NCBI GenBank assembly: GCA_026417975.1 | Contig: JAOACD010000006.1 | Location: forward strand, 40,632 to 104,631 | DNA: 64,000 nt | Direction of reading: 5' to 3' | DNA from: Melioribacter sp. | Lineage (GTDB): Bacteria; Bacteroidota; Ignavibacteria; Ignavibacteriales; Melioribacteraceae | Program-made: the position numbers and the translations under genes | Notes under the pieces: generated by a model | What the model saw: the letters and a program-made list of their open reading frames with translations, nothing else | Databases searched by the model: none | What the model was told of the DNA's origin: nothing | Part shown: piece after piece, positions 19,801-27,726 of the stretch | Layout of the letters: the number at the start of each line of letters is the position of its first letter | How positions within the stretch are numbered: position 1 is the stretch's first letter

Positions 19801-19870
19801 TGAGATTAAAAGATTGGGCAGATAAGCTGCCCAATCCAAAAAGTAATATAAATAAAAATATTTTTTTCAT
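16859..19870 (-). CDS. M6-like protein with degenerate active site, FG-GAP repeat and T9SS sorting domain
   Basis: A secreted protein of 1003 residues with signal peptide MKKIFLFILLFGLGSLSA. The N-terminal 450 residues match immune-inhibitor-A/M6 metalloproteases around LGLPDLFNT, FGLMDG and WEKIYLGWIKP. The zinc motif normally placed just before LGLPDL is replaced by GNIAS (residues 249-253), so it should be inactive. A calcium-loop FG-GAP/VCBS unit (LTADLNGDGIVDIVAIS) lies near residue 785. A type A T9SS C-terminal domain closes the protein (about 910-1003: YNWPNPVYNNETFIRF, IKIFDLSGDLV). It is 6 bases downstream of porV, so it is probably a dedicated cargo. Confidence 0.82.
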   Translation of the reverse strand: MKKIFLFILLFGLGSLSAQSFNLRLNNFVEKPKIFSSLDTLKILAVLVEFKEDNDPNTFGTGKFGSIYSKDYGDTILDPYPHDVKYFENHLEFAKNYFKKVSRGKLNISYTVLPKIITVSQIMRNYSPPPSNPNDLTNIAKLAKEVWHLADSIYSDFDFSKYNLFTIFHAGVGNAFYPQGKLGFERDLPSVYLSEVTLKSIFGDNFNGFKTKNFLIKNSIILPTTESKEIESFGEKKLYQMSINGLIVGNIASYLGLPDLFNTETGATAIDRFGLMDGNALFAYNGVFPPEPCAWEKIYLGWIKPVVIDKVDKKINIVAQLAANLNDTVVVKIPINSSEYYLVENRQRDVNRDGIKVTYKIGNSIYTFHTNKDKPRFNFSNVDTLAGVITDVDEFDWAVPGNGIVIWHIDENIIKEKISINKINADIKNKGVDIEEADGIQDIGEHFSSPIGDFYGTGSEEDFWFAENKARLYKNKFGPDTKPNTKSNSGANSLITLENFSSIGNKMSFEVKFGEDFVKPLASKQINFSNPKFISVPSNNYNASYVLDNSDLIVITKYDYEKTIINNFSENFIASANLNGIDFVLGSVENKINCLIKYPNKENLYKINLSSKITTPIIICNENNQLIAYAGSINGELVKLYIQSLFSTDGAKYEVVKIVDDEIKQICKPFENNKNYFSLITKTSFYDSDNFKLQLPNKPIFLSLLFNRTNSTFTNIVLTEQNNFYLIEKGVIIKEFKINSNERIETFSLFNDFHNGEALILVSNGNRIEAYNLNGTLQNNFPIYEPDGEKFSSSSLLTADLNGDGIVDIVAISNKGNFYAFDSKTGKALSYFPISIGKSVVLTPVLFNFLPESMSPFALQAVLIIDGEYNLLQWLIGLKNNIDSWSAKFSNSYNNSFLSFEKHQVNNGEFFPEDKVYNWPNPVYNNETFIRFFVTEDSEVKIKIFDLSGDLVDELKGYATGGYDNEIKWDVKSVQSGIYYASIEVKTYSGKSGNKVIKIAVIK

Positions 19871-19876
19871 ATGATA

Positions 19877-21067
19877 TTAAATTCCGCGAGGAAAACCTAA
19901 TTGTTTTTGAGGGACTGCACCCCAACCAATTAAAAGTGTAAATCTAAGCGTGTTATTTAGTGGATGGTTTTCACCATTTTTAAAGACATCGGTTGTTAAA
20001 TAACTAAAATCAAATCCGTAAAGGTCATATCGAATACCTGCACCTAAAGTAACAAATTTTCTATTCCCAAAAGCAGGATCCTCATAAAAAAATCCTGCAC
20101 GCAAAGCAAACATAAAATCGCCAGGTTTTCCATACCAGTACTCTAATCCCATCGAAGTATTTATGTCACGAATTTCTTCACCTAAAGGTTGGTCTGCCCA
20201 GGCAGTAAATATTGCTTCATAAAATTCTTTTCTCTTTTTCTTAACAGTTTTTGTCGTATCTAATTGTCCTCTGTAAGCTTCCCCTTTATCAACTAGCAAC
20301 TTGCTAAAATCCAATGTAAATGTTAGAGAATTAAATTCGTCTTGAAAAACTCTTGTAGCTATTCCGAACCTAAAATTTGTTGGGATTGGATCTGCTTGAG
20401 CTTGGTCAATATAATAAATTTTTGGGCCTATATTACTTAAATTCATTCCTAAACTAAATCGATTTCCCATATCACCAATGAAAGGCAATTTAAAGTGCTC
20501 AGGTCGCCACATAGCACCGATATCAAAACTAACCGTAGTTGCAACTCCTTTACCTTGTTCGGCCTCGGTGGGTTTATCAGCAAGTCTGCTATGAATTAAT
20601 CTAAAATTAAATCCCAAACCCCAATCATTACTAATTTTAGTTGCATAACCAACTGTTAAAGCAGCATCAAATGACCTAAAAGTTCCAACAGGTTCTGGAG
20701 AATTAGAAAGTGTTCGTACAAATTCACCGTAATTCATGTAAGTAACACTTGCAGTTATACTACCACTGATGTCTTTTATATACTGGCGATAAGTAGCATA
20801 GTCGTAAAAAAGATCCAGATGGAATTCTGGCAACCAGTTACTATGCGTAAAACTAACTTCTGAACCTGTTAAAAATGCTATACCGGCAGGATTCCAAAAA
20901 ATTGCAGCAGAATTATCTGCAAGCCCAGTCCCTGACTCTCCAATACCACCAGCTCTTGAATCTGGAGCTATTAATAAAAATGGTAATGCTGCCTCACCTT
21001 GTGAATATATATCTTTAACACCTAAAGACATAAAAGTCAAAGTCATTAGCATCAATATTCTTTTCAT
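19877..21067 (-). CDS. porV: T9SS outer-membrane shuttle protein PorV
   Basis: A FadL-like 14-strand outer-membrane barrel that ferries type IX cargo from the translocon to the PorU sortase complex. After the signal peptide, the block PFLLIAPDSRAGGIGESGTG and then AAIFWNPAGIAFL are diagnostic of the PorV/PorQ family. The length of 396 residues is typical of PorV. It lies 46 bases after porU, an arrangement seen in other T9SS-bearing bacteria. Confidence 0.92.
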   Translation of the reverse strand: MKRILMLMTLTFMSLGVKDIYSQGEAALPFLLIAPDSRAGGIGESGTGLADNSAAIFWNPAGIAFLTGSEVSFTHSNWLPEFHLDLFYDYATYRQYIKDISGSITASVTYMNYGEFVRTLSNSPEPVGTFRSFDAALTVGYATKISNDWGLGFNFRLIHSRLADKPTEAEQGKGVATTVSFDIGAMWRPEHFKLPFIGDMGNRFSLGMNLSNIGPKIYYIDQAQADPIPTNFRFGIATRVFQDEFNSLTFTLDFSKLLVDKGEAYRGQLDTTKTVKKKRKEFYEAIFTAWADQPLGEEIRDINTSMGLEYWYGKPGDFMFALRAGFFYEDPAFGNRKFVTLGAGIRYDLYGFDFSYLTTDVFKNGENHPLNNTLRFTLLIGWGAVPQKQLGFPRGI

Positions 21068-21113
21068 AATGTTCCTCCTAATTATATAGAATTTATTTTA
21101 TAAAATTTTACTT

Positions 21114-24100
21114 TTACCTAATAATTGACAATTTTCCTAATGCAGTGTTGTTATATTTTCCATCAACTGATTTAACTATAAGCTTGTATAAATAAGTTCC
21201 ATTTGCAAGCAAGTTCCCATCTTCATCTCTACCATCCCAGTCTAATTTTACAAATTTATCTGTTATGTTCATCTCTTCCAGTACCCTTACTAATCGTCCT
21301 GCAATGGTAAATATTTTTATTTTAACATCAATTGCCGATGATATATTATGTTGAAAAGTAAAAGTTGTATTGGAAGAAAATGGATTTGGGAAATTATAAA
21401 TATCTCTCAAAGTTAATCCTTCTTCCGGTGATACTACAGTAAAATAAGTTTCTTCAGAAGAAAAATTATTAAATACATCCCAAGCTTTAATTTTAATTTT
21501 ATAATCTCCAGGTTGCATAGAAGTAAATTTATATCTAATTACACCAGACTTACCAGCAGAATTCAAATCACCTACAAAGTAATTAGTAAAATCGATAGCA
21601 TTATTTTCATCATCATTTAAAATTCCTTCAAGCTTATGGCCTATTCCGGTTCCTGTAGTATTAATTCCTGTTTGGTCATATAATTTTACAATCAAAGTGA
21701 AGTCTGGATTTACTAAATAAGAATTTTCCGAATCTTCTTTATCAAAAAATATTTTTATTTCTGGTCCCTTGCCATCATTTATAGCATTTTGGTTTGTTCC
21801 ACCCACTATAATATCTGTAGTATAGCCAATACCATCATTTAAGTCATTATATACATACGCTATAATTTTTCCATTTTTATTTTCATACGAAATATCCTTT
21901 GGAACAACAAACTCAGTTTGAAACTTACCATTATTTACAGTAGTTCTTCCTCTATAAATTAAGCCACCTGGCATTGTTACTGTATAATTCATATCCTTAA
22001 ACTCAACTTGTTTATCCGAATCATATACACTAATAATTGCTTCGCCGTTGTAGCCAGAATCTTTTACATTCCCACTAATTTTAACTTGGCTTAAAGCACT
22101 AATTTGAATGGATGATTTAATTGGCTGTCCATTAATAGAATCTATTGAAGTAGATAGAATTGGTTCGTTTAATCTTAATGTAGGATCACAAAAGAGATGA
22201 AATTTTTCATCATTAACGCTTGTTCTAAGTTGCTTAGTTAAAAAGAAGGCCATGCCAACTCTGTTGGGCAATTTATTTTCATCTATACGAGTAAACAAAT
22301 AATTATAGAATGTTTCATTAATTTCTGCATTAGCATCAGCATAAACTACACGAGCAGAAGTAAAAGCTCCAATTGCTCCACTATTAGGCATATTTACCAT
22401 AATTTCAGTAGAACTTTGCTCATTTGGGTCATCAAATTTTCCAAAATCACATGTTGCAGCAGTAAGGAAAAAGTAGTTTTTATTTTTTAGTTGTGGTATA
22501 GTAGAAGCTTTTTCGAATACGTACTCATGTGCCCATGTATTTGGATTACCATGGCCTATCCAATTTAACAACAGAGTACCATTATTAATAGAATTTATAA
22601 TTGCTTTGTTAACATCGGGTTTTCTTCTACCTAAACCTGTATAAATAGTAGGATAAGCTGCTAAATAAATTTTATTCAGATAAAAATAATTTGGTATTGT
22701 TTTTTGTGCTAAATTTTCAGATTGTGAAGTATGCAAAGAACCATCGTCTCTTCCAACAGCTTGAGGCCCGTCATCAGCAACAAGTGTAATTGTATATCGC
22801 CATGCTCCTTTTTCAAGATTATTTTCATATTCTATTATTTTATTTACAACAGATTCAGCATCATCTATCGATTGAACAGGTAATCTTCCAATAGCTAAAT
22901 CCGCTTTCTTATCAATTCCTGAAACTCTTGAATAATAGTCATCCGTAACATAAGAATTTATTTCATCTAACGACTCTGAAGTTTGGTATGTAGGTACAAA
23001 ATTTTTATCAATAGTTTCTTTGACAGTGTTAAGATAATCGTAATCGCCATCCCCAAATAAAAGAACGTATATAGGTTTTACTGTCCAACTATCATAAGCA
23101 TATTTTAAAAAATTTCTTATTGCTGTTGGATCTAAAAGTCCACCAGAGAATTCATTCATAATATCATCAACATAAAATACTGAAGTAGATAGTTTATAAG
23201 GAGACTGATTAGCCCTGTAACTTATGTATCTCTCAACTTGATTTTTGAAATACTTATTAGAAATAACTATTAACTCGCTACCTGAAATATTACTAGTTAT
23301 ATCTGATAGATTAATTGCAACAGCATTAACAGGCGTTTTGTATGCATTAGGATTGACTGCAATATATTTTGAAACTCTTCCTCTAAGTTCATTACTTTGG
23401 AATATAACTTCTCCACCACTAATAGAGGGTTTATCAATTAATTTCACATCCCAACTGTCTGTAATATCAAAAACTTTTATATTGCTGTTTGAAAAATTTG
23501 TGATTTTATATTCAATAACACTACTTGTATCTTTTGAAAAGAATAATAAATAATCATTAGCAGCTTCTAATTTTCTTCTATATTCAATTTCAAAATAATC
23601 AAGGTAAACTTTAACACCAGCAGATGTTGTATTTAACGTAATTTTCAAATTGCTTCTTTCATCTGTTAGGTTTCCAACATAGTATATGCTAACTTCATCA
23701 GCTCTTCCATAGTAATAATCATAAATTCTTGAGATGTTTCCATTATAAATTAATTTATTACTTTCGCTTATAGAATAATTAACTGTTGCAGTTGAAGCAT
23801 TTATTAATCTAAAATTATAATTTATTCTCGATTCCGGAACAATACCTTTAAGAGTTGTAACATAAGTTCTACTGCTTCTTGCTCCTCCAAATTCGTCTCC
23901 ATAATATTCTCTTCCTGAAGGTCCTGCTTTGATACTATCTTTATCATAACTATAATAAGATAAAGTAAATTGTTGTTTATATGGGTTTGTAATGTTAAGT
24001 GAGGGTTTTAAGACCATTCTTTTACCATTTGTCTTACCATATGTAAGCCAATAAAAACTTTTCTTTGAATAAGGATGCTTAATACGTGTAATTTTTCTTA

Positions 24101-25043
24101 ATATAGTATTATATCCCCACGCTTCTGTATTTCTGCCATATAGCAATATATAATCCGATTGATCAAACTTACCATCATTTTCTCCTTCAACATAAATTGC
24201 AATTTCTTTAAGTCCAATATTACTTTGTAAAGTATAATCTTCTGGTAAAGAATATCCACATATACTAAATATTTGAATTGTGCGCGGATCTATTTTGTCT
24301 ACATCTATTCCAAGATTTTGTAAAAAACTCCTGTCAATTCTATAAATGCCTTCCTCAGGAATTTCAAAACGATACCATGTCCCACTAGTTAAAACAGGAC
24401 TTATAACTTTGTACAATTTATTTTGAACAATCCCCCAATACTTTGCATACTCCCAGTTAATAACAACATCTTTCAAAAAAGTCTCTTTTATCTCTTCCGT
24501 GTTCAGAATTTTCTTCCCATAATTAATACTAAACACAATTTTTCTAAAAATTTTTGTAATATTATTGGAAAAATCGATTTGAATAGGGCAAATTCTTATT
24601 GTTTGAACTTGTAAATTTCTTATCAATCCAAATTCACCAAAAGTAACAATATCATGCTCTTGATTTTTAAGACTGCTTAAATAATTGAGATTATTTGTGA
24701 TTGAATCTCTATAAAATTGTTCCTTTGAAATATAAATTCCAGGCAATGTAGAAAATTCCGATGAAATTATTTGTATTGTATTACCTGTTTCTGAAGGAAC
24801 ACCAATGTTGATTTCTCTTATCGGTAAATTAATTTTATTTTCTAAATACTCAGTAAATGTACCTTTAATATTAAGGCTTACTAATCTTTCGCCATTGTGA
24901 TAAAATATAGTAGTATCAATAATTAAAGGTGAGTACTCTATAATTATTGAAGATGATGTAGAAGATAAAACTTTTATATCTTGTGCACTAAGAAAAACAT
25001 TTAGAATAAAAAGGAGAAATATTATAGAGAATTTTGTTTTCAT
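21114..25043 (-). CDS. porU: T9SS C-terminal signal peptidase/sortase PorU (C25 family)
   Basis: A gingipain-fold Cys peptidase at the cell surface that cleaves the T9SS sorting domain from cargo and attaches cargo to the surface. Signal peptide: MKTKFSIIFLLFILNVFLSA. The C25 domain spans about 590-960, with catalytic His831 in NWIGHGNPNTWAHE and Cys865 in AATCDFGKFDDP. The protein ends with its own type A sorting domain (about 1222-1309: YNFPNPFSSNTTFTF, KIFTIAGRLVRVL), as PorU proteins do. The length of 1309 residues is typical. PorV follows immediately. Confidence 0.95.
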   Translation of the reverse strand: MKTKFSIIFLLFILNVFLSAQDIKVLSSTSSSIIIEYSPLIIDTTIFYHNGERLVSLNIKGTFTEYLENKINLPIREINIGVPSETGNTIQIISSEFSTLPGIYISKEQFYRDSITNNLNYLSSLKNQEHDIVTFGEFGLIRNLQVQTIRICPIQIDFSNNITKIFRKIVFSINYGKKILNTEEIKETFLKDVVINWEYAKYWGIVQNKLYKVISPVLTSGTWYRFEIPEEGIYRIDRSFLQNLGIDVDKIDPRTIQIFSICGYSLPEDYTLQSNIGLKEIAIYVEGENDGKFDQSDYILLYGRNTEAWGYNTILRKITRIKHPYSKKSFYWLTYGKTNGKRMVLKPSLNITNPYKQQFTLSYYSYDKDSIKAGPSGREYYGDEFGGARSSRTYVTTLKGIVPESRINYNFRLINASTATVNYSISESNKLIYNGNISRIYDYYYGRADEVSIYYVGNLTDERSNLKITLNTTSAGVKVYLDYFEIEYRRKLEAANDYLLFFSKDTSSVIEYKITNFSNSNIKVFDITDSWDVKLIDKPSISGGEVIFQSNELRGRVSKYIAVNPNAYKTPVNAVAINLSDITSNISGSELIVISNKYFKNQVERYISYRANQSPYKLSTSVFYVDDIMNEFSGGLLDPTAIRNFLKYAYDSWTVKPIYVLLFGDGDYDYLNTVKETIDKNFVPTYQTSESLDEINSYVTDDYYSRVSGIDKKADLAIGRLPVQSIDDAESVVNKIIEYENNLEKGAWRYTITLVADDGPQAVGRDDGSLHTSQSENLAQKTIPNYFYLNKIYLAAYPTIYTGLGRRKPDVNKAIINSINNGTLLLNWIGHGNPNTWAHEYVFEKASTIPQLKNKNYFFLTAATCDFGKFDDPNEQSSTEIMVNMPNSGAIGAFTSARVVYADANAEINETFYNYLFTRIDENKLPNRVGMAFFLTKQLRTSVNDEKFHLFCDPTLRLNEPILSTSIDSINGQPIKSSIQISALSQVKISGNVKDSGYNGEAIISVYDSDKQVEFKDMNYTVTMPGGLIYRGRTTVNNGKFQTEFVVPKDISYENKNGKIIAYVYNDLNDGIGYTTDIIVGGTNQNAINDGKGPEIKIFFDKEDSENSYLVNPDFTLIVKLYDQTGINTTGTGIGHKLEGILNDDENNAIDFTNYFVGDLNSAGKSGVIRYKFTSMQPGDYKIKIKAWDVFNNFSSEETYFTVVSPEEGLTLRDIYNFPNPFSSNTTFTFQHNISSAIDVKIKIFTIAGRLVRVLEEMNITDKFVKLDWDGRDEDGNLLANGTYLYKLIVKSVDGKYNNTALGKLSIIR

Positions 25044-25118
25044 CAGAACTATTTAATTTTTTTCATACAAAATTATCAGTTTAAACGCAGTATATAAATT
25101 CTCTATAATACCTCTCCT

Positions 25119-25138
25119 TAAATTTGGTGCCAAATTTA
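25119..25138. promoter_or_regulatory. Operator-like palindrome upstream of porU
   Basis: TAAATTTGG, a two-base spacer and CCAAATTTA form a perfect 9-bp inverted repeat about 76 bases before the porU start. No T tract follows on the minus strand, so an operator is a better guess than a terminator. No regulator can be named. Confidence 0.35.
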
Positions 25139-25195
25139 GAGAAATTAAACATTACTTGTCAAGTAAAATGTATTATGGAAGTTTATATAAACAAT

Positions 25196-25765
25196 TTATA
25201 AACCAAGTAAAACTTTGTTCTTTTTCATAGCATCAATACAAAATTGAATGTGATCTTCTAAAGGAATACCTAATTCTTCTGCCCCCTTAATTATATCTTC
25301 CCTGCTTACGCCTTTAGCAAATGCTTTGTCTTTCATCTTTTTTAAGACAGACTTTACTTCTACTTCATCTATTGTTTTAGATGGTCTTACATAAGTAACT
25401 GCTGTTAAAAATCCTGCTAATTCATCACATGCAAATAATACTTTTCTTAATAGCGTATTGCGAGGAACATTAGTATAATCAGCATGAGACAATATTGCAT
25501 CAATAAATTCTTGTTCGAAACCAAGTTGTTTTAGAATTTCTGCCCCTTTAAAAGGATGTTCTTCTGCGGTTGGAAATTTTTCATAATCAAAATCATGAAG
25601 TAAAGCAACATTTCCCCAGTACTCTACATCTTCTCCAAATTTTTCTGCATAAGCACGAACACATGTTTCTACTGCAAAAGCGTGTTTCAATAAACTTTCA
25701 CTCTTTGTATATTCTTTTAATAGAGATAAGCAATATTCTCTATTGTGCATTAAATCTTTGTTCAT
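25196..25765 (-). CDS. HD-domain (HDIG) phosphohydrolase-like protein
   Basis: A cytoplasmic protein of about 189 residues with an HD-type metal site: KHAFAVETCV, ALLHDFDYEKFP (the HD pair), EEHPFKGAEIL and LSHADYTN. Related proteins are uncharacterised HDIG hydrolases that may act on nucleotides. The ATG at 25765 is chosen because it lies just after the nth stop codon; a further upstream start would overlap nth by 22 bases. The gene is probably co-transcribed with nth. Confidence 0.82.
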   Translation of the reverse strand: MNKDLMHNREYCLSLLKEYTKSESLLKHAFAVETCVRAYAEKFGEDVEYWGNVALLHDFDYEKFPTAEEHPFKGAEILKQLGFEQEFIDAILSHADYTNVPRNTLLRKVLFACDELAGFLTAVTYVRPSKTIDEVEVKSVLKKMKDKAFAKGVSREDIIKGAEELGIPLEDHIQFCIDAMKKNKVLLGL

Positions 25766-25767
25766 AA

Positions 25768-26409
25768 TTATAACTTCGATGATGGACAATATTTATTTAT
25801 TACACATTCAAAACATTTTGGTCTTCTTGCAATACAAACCTTTCTTCCATGTAAGATTAAAAGATTAGAAGAAGCAATCCAATATTTTTCAGGCAATAAT
25901 TCTTTCAACTTGAATTCTATTTTAACAGGATCCTTTGTATTAACAAATCCAAGTAAATTAGTTAGTCTTGTTACATGAGTATCGACAGCAATTGAAGGAA
26001 TACCGAAAGCATTACCAGCAACAACAGAAGCAGTTTTTCTACCTACTCCAGGTAGTTTACAAAGTTCATCAAAATCCTCTGGTACTTTACCATTGTATTT
26101 TTCTACAAGTGCTTTACAACATTTTATAATACTTTTTGTTTTTTGTTTATAGAAGCCAGTTGAATAAATTTCTTTTTCAATTATTTCAGGTGGAACAGAT
26201 AAAAAGTCATCTGGCTTTTTATATTTTTTGAATAATTCTTTTGTAACTTGATTAACCCTCTCATCGGTACATTGAGCAGAAAGAATTGTGGCAATCAGCA
26301 GCTGAAAAGGATTTGAATAATTTAGAGCTGTTTTTGGGTTAGGGTATTCTTTTAATAGAATCTCTATAATTTTTTTAATACGTTTTTTTTCTTCGGAAAG
26401 ATTTTTCAT
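25768..26409 (-). CDS. nth: Endonuclease III
   Basis: A base-excision repair glycosylase/AP lyase for oxidised pyrimidines. The helix-hairpin-helix LPGVGRKTASVV carries catalytic Lys125, and AVDTHVTRL holds the catalytic Asp143. The C-terminal iron-sulfur cluster motif is complete (C-x6-C-x2-C-x5-C; CIARRPKCFECVINKYC). The length of 213 residues is normal. It lies downstream of tRNA-Glu on the same strand. Confidence 0.97.
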   Translation of the reverse strand: MKNLSEEKKRIKKIIEILLKEYPNPKTALNYSNPFQLLIATILSAQCTDERVNQVTKELFKKYKKPDDFLSVPPEIIEKEIYSTGFYKQKTKSIIKCCKALVEKYNGKVPEDFDELCKLPGVGRKTASVVAGNAFGIPSIAVDTHVTRLTNLLGFVNTKDPVKIEFKLKELLPEKYWIASSNLLILHGRKVCIARRPKCFECVINKYCPSSKL

Positions 26410-26429
26410 CTAGTAGTAATTAAACTTTG

Positions 26430-26503
26430 TAGCGCATACGGGATTCGAACCCGTGATCTCCGCCTTGAGAGGGCGGCGTCCTAAACCACTAGACGAATGC
26501 GCC
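26430..26503 (-). tRNA. tRNA-Glu (anticodon CTC)
   Basis: A complete cloverleaf of 74 bases: acceptor stem GGCGCAT/ATGCGCT, D stem GTC/GAC, anticodon stem CCGCC/GGCGG with loop CTCTCAA, and T arm ACGGG-TTCGAAT-CCCGT. Anticodon CTC reads GAG. The 3' CCA is not encoded. Confidence 0.95.
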
Positions 26504-26567
26504 AATTAATTAGTTAAAATAACTATTCTAAAATAGAATTAGTGTAAACTAATATCAATAAAAAAAA

Positions 26568-27515
26568 TTATAATTGCATTTCTTCAAGGATATCAGCTAT
26601 TGTTTTCATATCATCATTACTTAAATCAAAATTATCTGCATTAATATTTTCTAAAACTTGTTGACTTGTTCTTGCACCAACAATTGCTGCGGTTACTGCT
26701 TCATTCTTTAATACCCAAGCAACTGCAAGATTTCCAACAGTTTTATTATACTTTTCTGCTATTGGTCTAATTCTTTCAACAAATTCTAAAGCCTTTGAAA
26801 GAAATGGTTCTTGAAAAAATCTATTTTTTCTTCTCCAGTCATCTTCTGCTATTTTATTAATATCAAATTTGCCACTCAGCAAACCAGCTTGCATTGGGCT
26901 ATAAACAATTACGCCAATTTCGTTTTTCTTACAGTAAGGCAAAATTTCTTTCTCTATATCTCTTCGCAATAAACTATATGGCGGCTGAAGTGATTGAACT
27001 TGTTGAATTTTCATACATTTATCTAACAATTCAACATTAAAATTACAAACTCCTATATACTTTACTTTACCTTCTTTTTGAAGTTCAATCATTGTTCCCC
27101 AAGAATCTTCAACTGGAGTATTTGGATCTGGCCAGTGAAATTGATATAAATCTATATAATCTGTTTGTAATCTTCTTAAGCTTTCTTCAATTTCTTTACG
27201 TATACTTTCTGGCCTTAAATTAATCACAGCATTCCCTTTGCCATCGTTTACCATTCCACACTTTGTTGCAATAAAAACTTCATTACGAATTCCTTTTATA
27301 GCCTTACCAACAACTTCTTCTGAATGACCAAAGCCATACACTGCTGCTGTATCTATCCAATTTATACCATTATCTAAAGCAGTATGAATTGCTTTTATAG
27401 ATTCATCATCATCAACCTTTCCCCAACCATATTGCCATGGCCCACCTATTGCCCAGGCACCAAAACCAATTACAGTAATAAATGGACCGTCTTTACCAAG
27501 CTGTTTAGTATTCAT
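26568..27515 (-). CDS. Aldo/keto reductase
   Basis: A cytoplasmic NAD(P)H-dependent oxidoreductase of the TIM-barrel AKR family. It shows the family motifs GFGAWAIGG, DTAAVYGFGHSEEVVG (catalytic Asp and Tyr), FIATKCG (Lys) and YQFHWPD (His), and the C-terminal cofactor-binding AIVGARTSQQVLENI. The length of 315 residues is normal. The substrate cannot be read from sequence; the nearest described group is the YhdN/AKR11-like general stress reductases. It stands alone between two tRNA genes. Confidence 0.93.
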   Translation of the reverse strand: MNTKQLGKDGPFITVIGFGAWAIGGPWQYGWGKVDDDESIKAIHTALDNGINWIDTAAVYGFGHSEEVVGKAIKGIRNEVFIATKCGMVNDGKGNAVINLRPESIRKEIEESLRRLQTDYIDLYQFHWPDPNTPVEDSWGTMIELQKEGKVKYIGVCNFNVELLDKCMKIQQVQSLQPPYSLLRRDIEKEILPYCKKNEIGVIVYSPMQAGLLSGKFDINKIAEDDWRRKNRFFQEPFLSKALEFVERIRPIAEKYNKTVGNLAVAWVLKNEAVTAAIVGARTSQQVLENINADNFDLSNDDMKTIADILEEMQL

Positions 27516-27601
27516 TACCTATTCTCCTGAAAAATTTTGAATAGTATTATGAGTAGCAACTAGATCCATAAAAACCAATTGTATGAGCAAATCGATTTGT
27601 G

Positions 27602-27674
27602 CTGCCCCGCCAGGGCTCGAACCTGGAAACTTCTGATCCAGAGTCAGACGTGTTACCAATTACACCACGGGGCA
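27602..27674 (-). tRNA. tRNA-Gln (anticodon CTG)
   Basis: A 73-base cloverleaf: acceptor TGCCCCG/CGGGGCA with G discriminator, anticodon stem TCTGA/TCAGA with loop CTCTGGA, and T arm CCAGG-TTCGAGC-CCTGG. The U1-A72 pair and the G discriminator fit glutamine identity. CCA is not encoded. A possible -35 TTGTTA and -10 TAATGT lie just upstream. Confidence 0.95.
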
Positions 27675-27726
27675 AATTCACATTACAAAATTAACGAAGT
27701 TTAACAACGTAACAAAATTACTTTTC

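Noticed and set aside
23245..23553. 102-residue plus-strand open frame inside porU
   Set aside because: It is antisense to a well-supported gene, has no ribosome-binding site and no family-like sequence. The same applies to the other frames antisense to rel, der, the M6-like gene and nuoF.
26430..27674. Genomic island bounded by tRNA-Glu and tRNA-Gln
   Set aside because: Only an aldo/keto reductase gene lies between them; no integrase, direct repeats or compositional change were seen.
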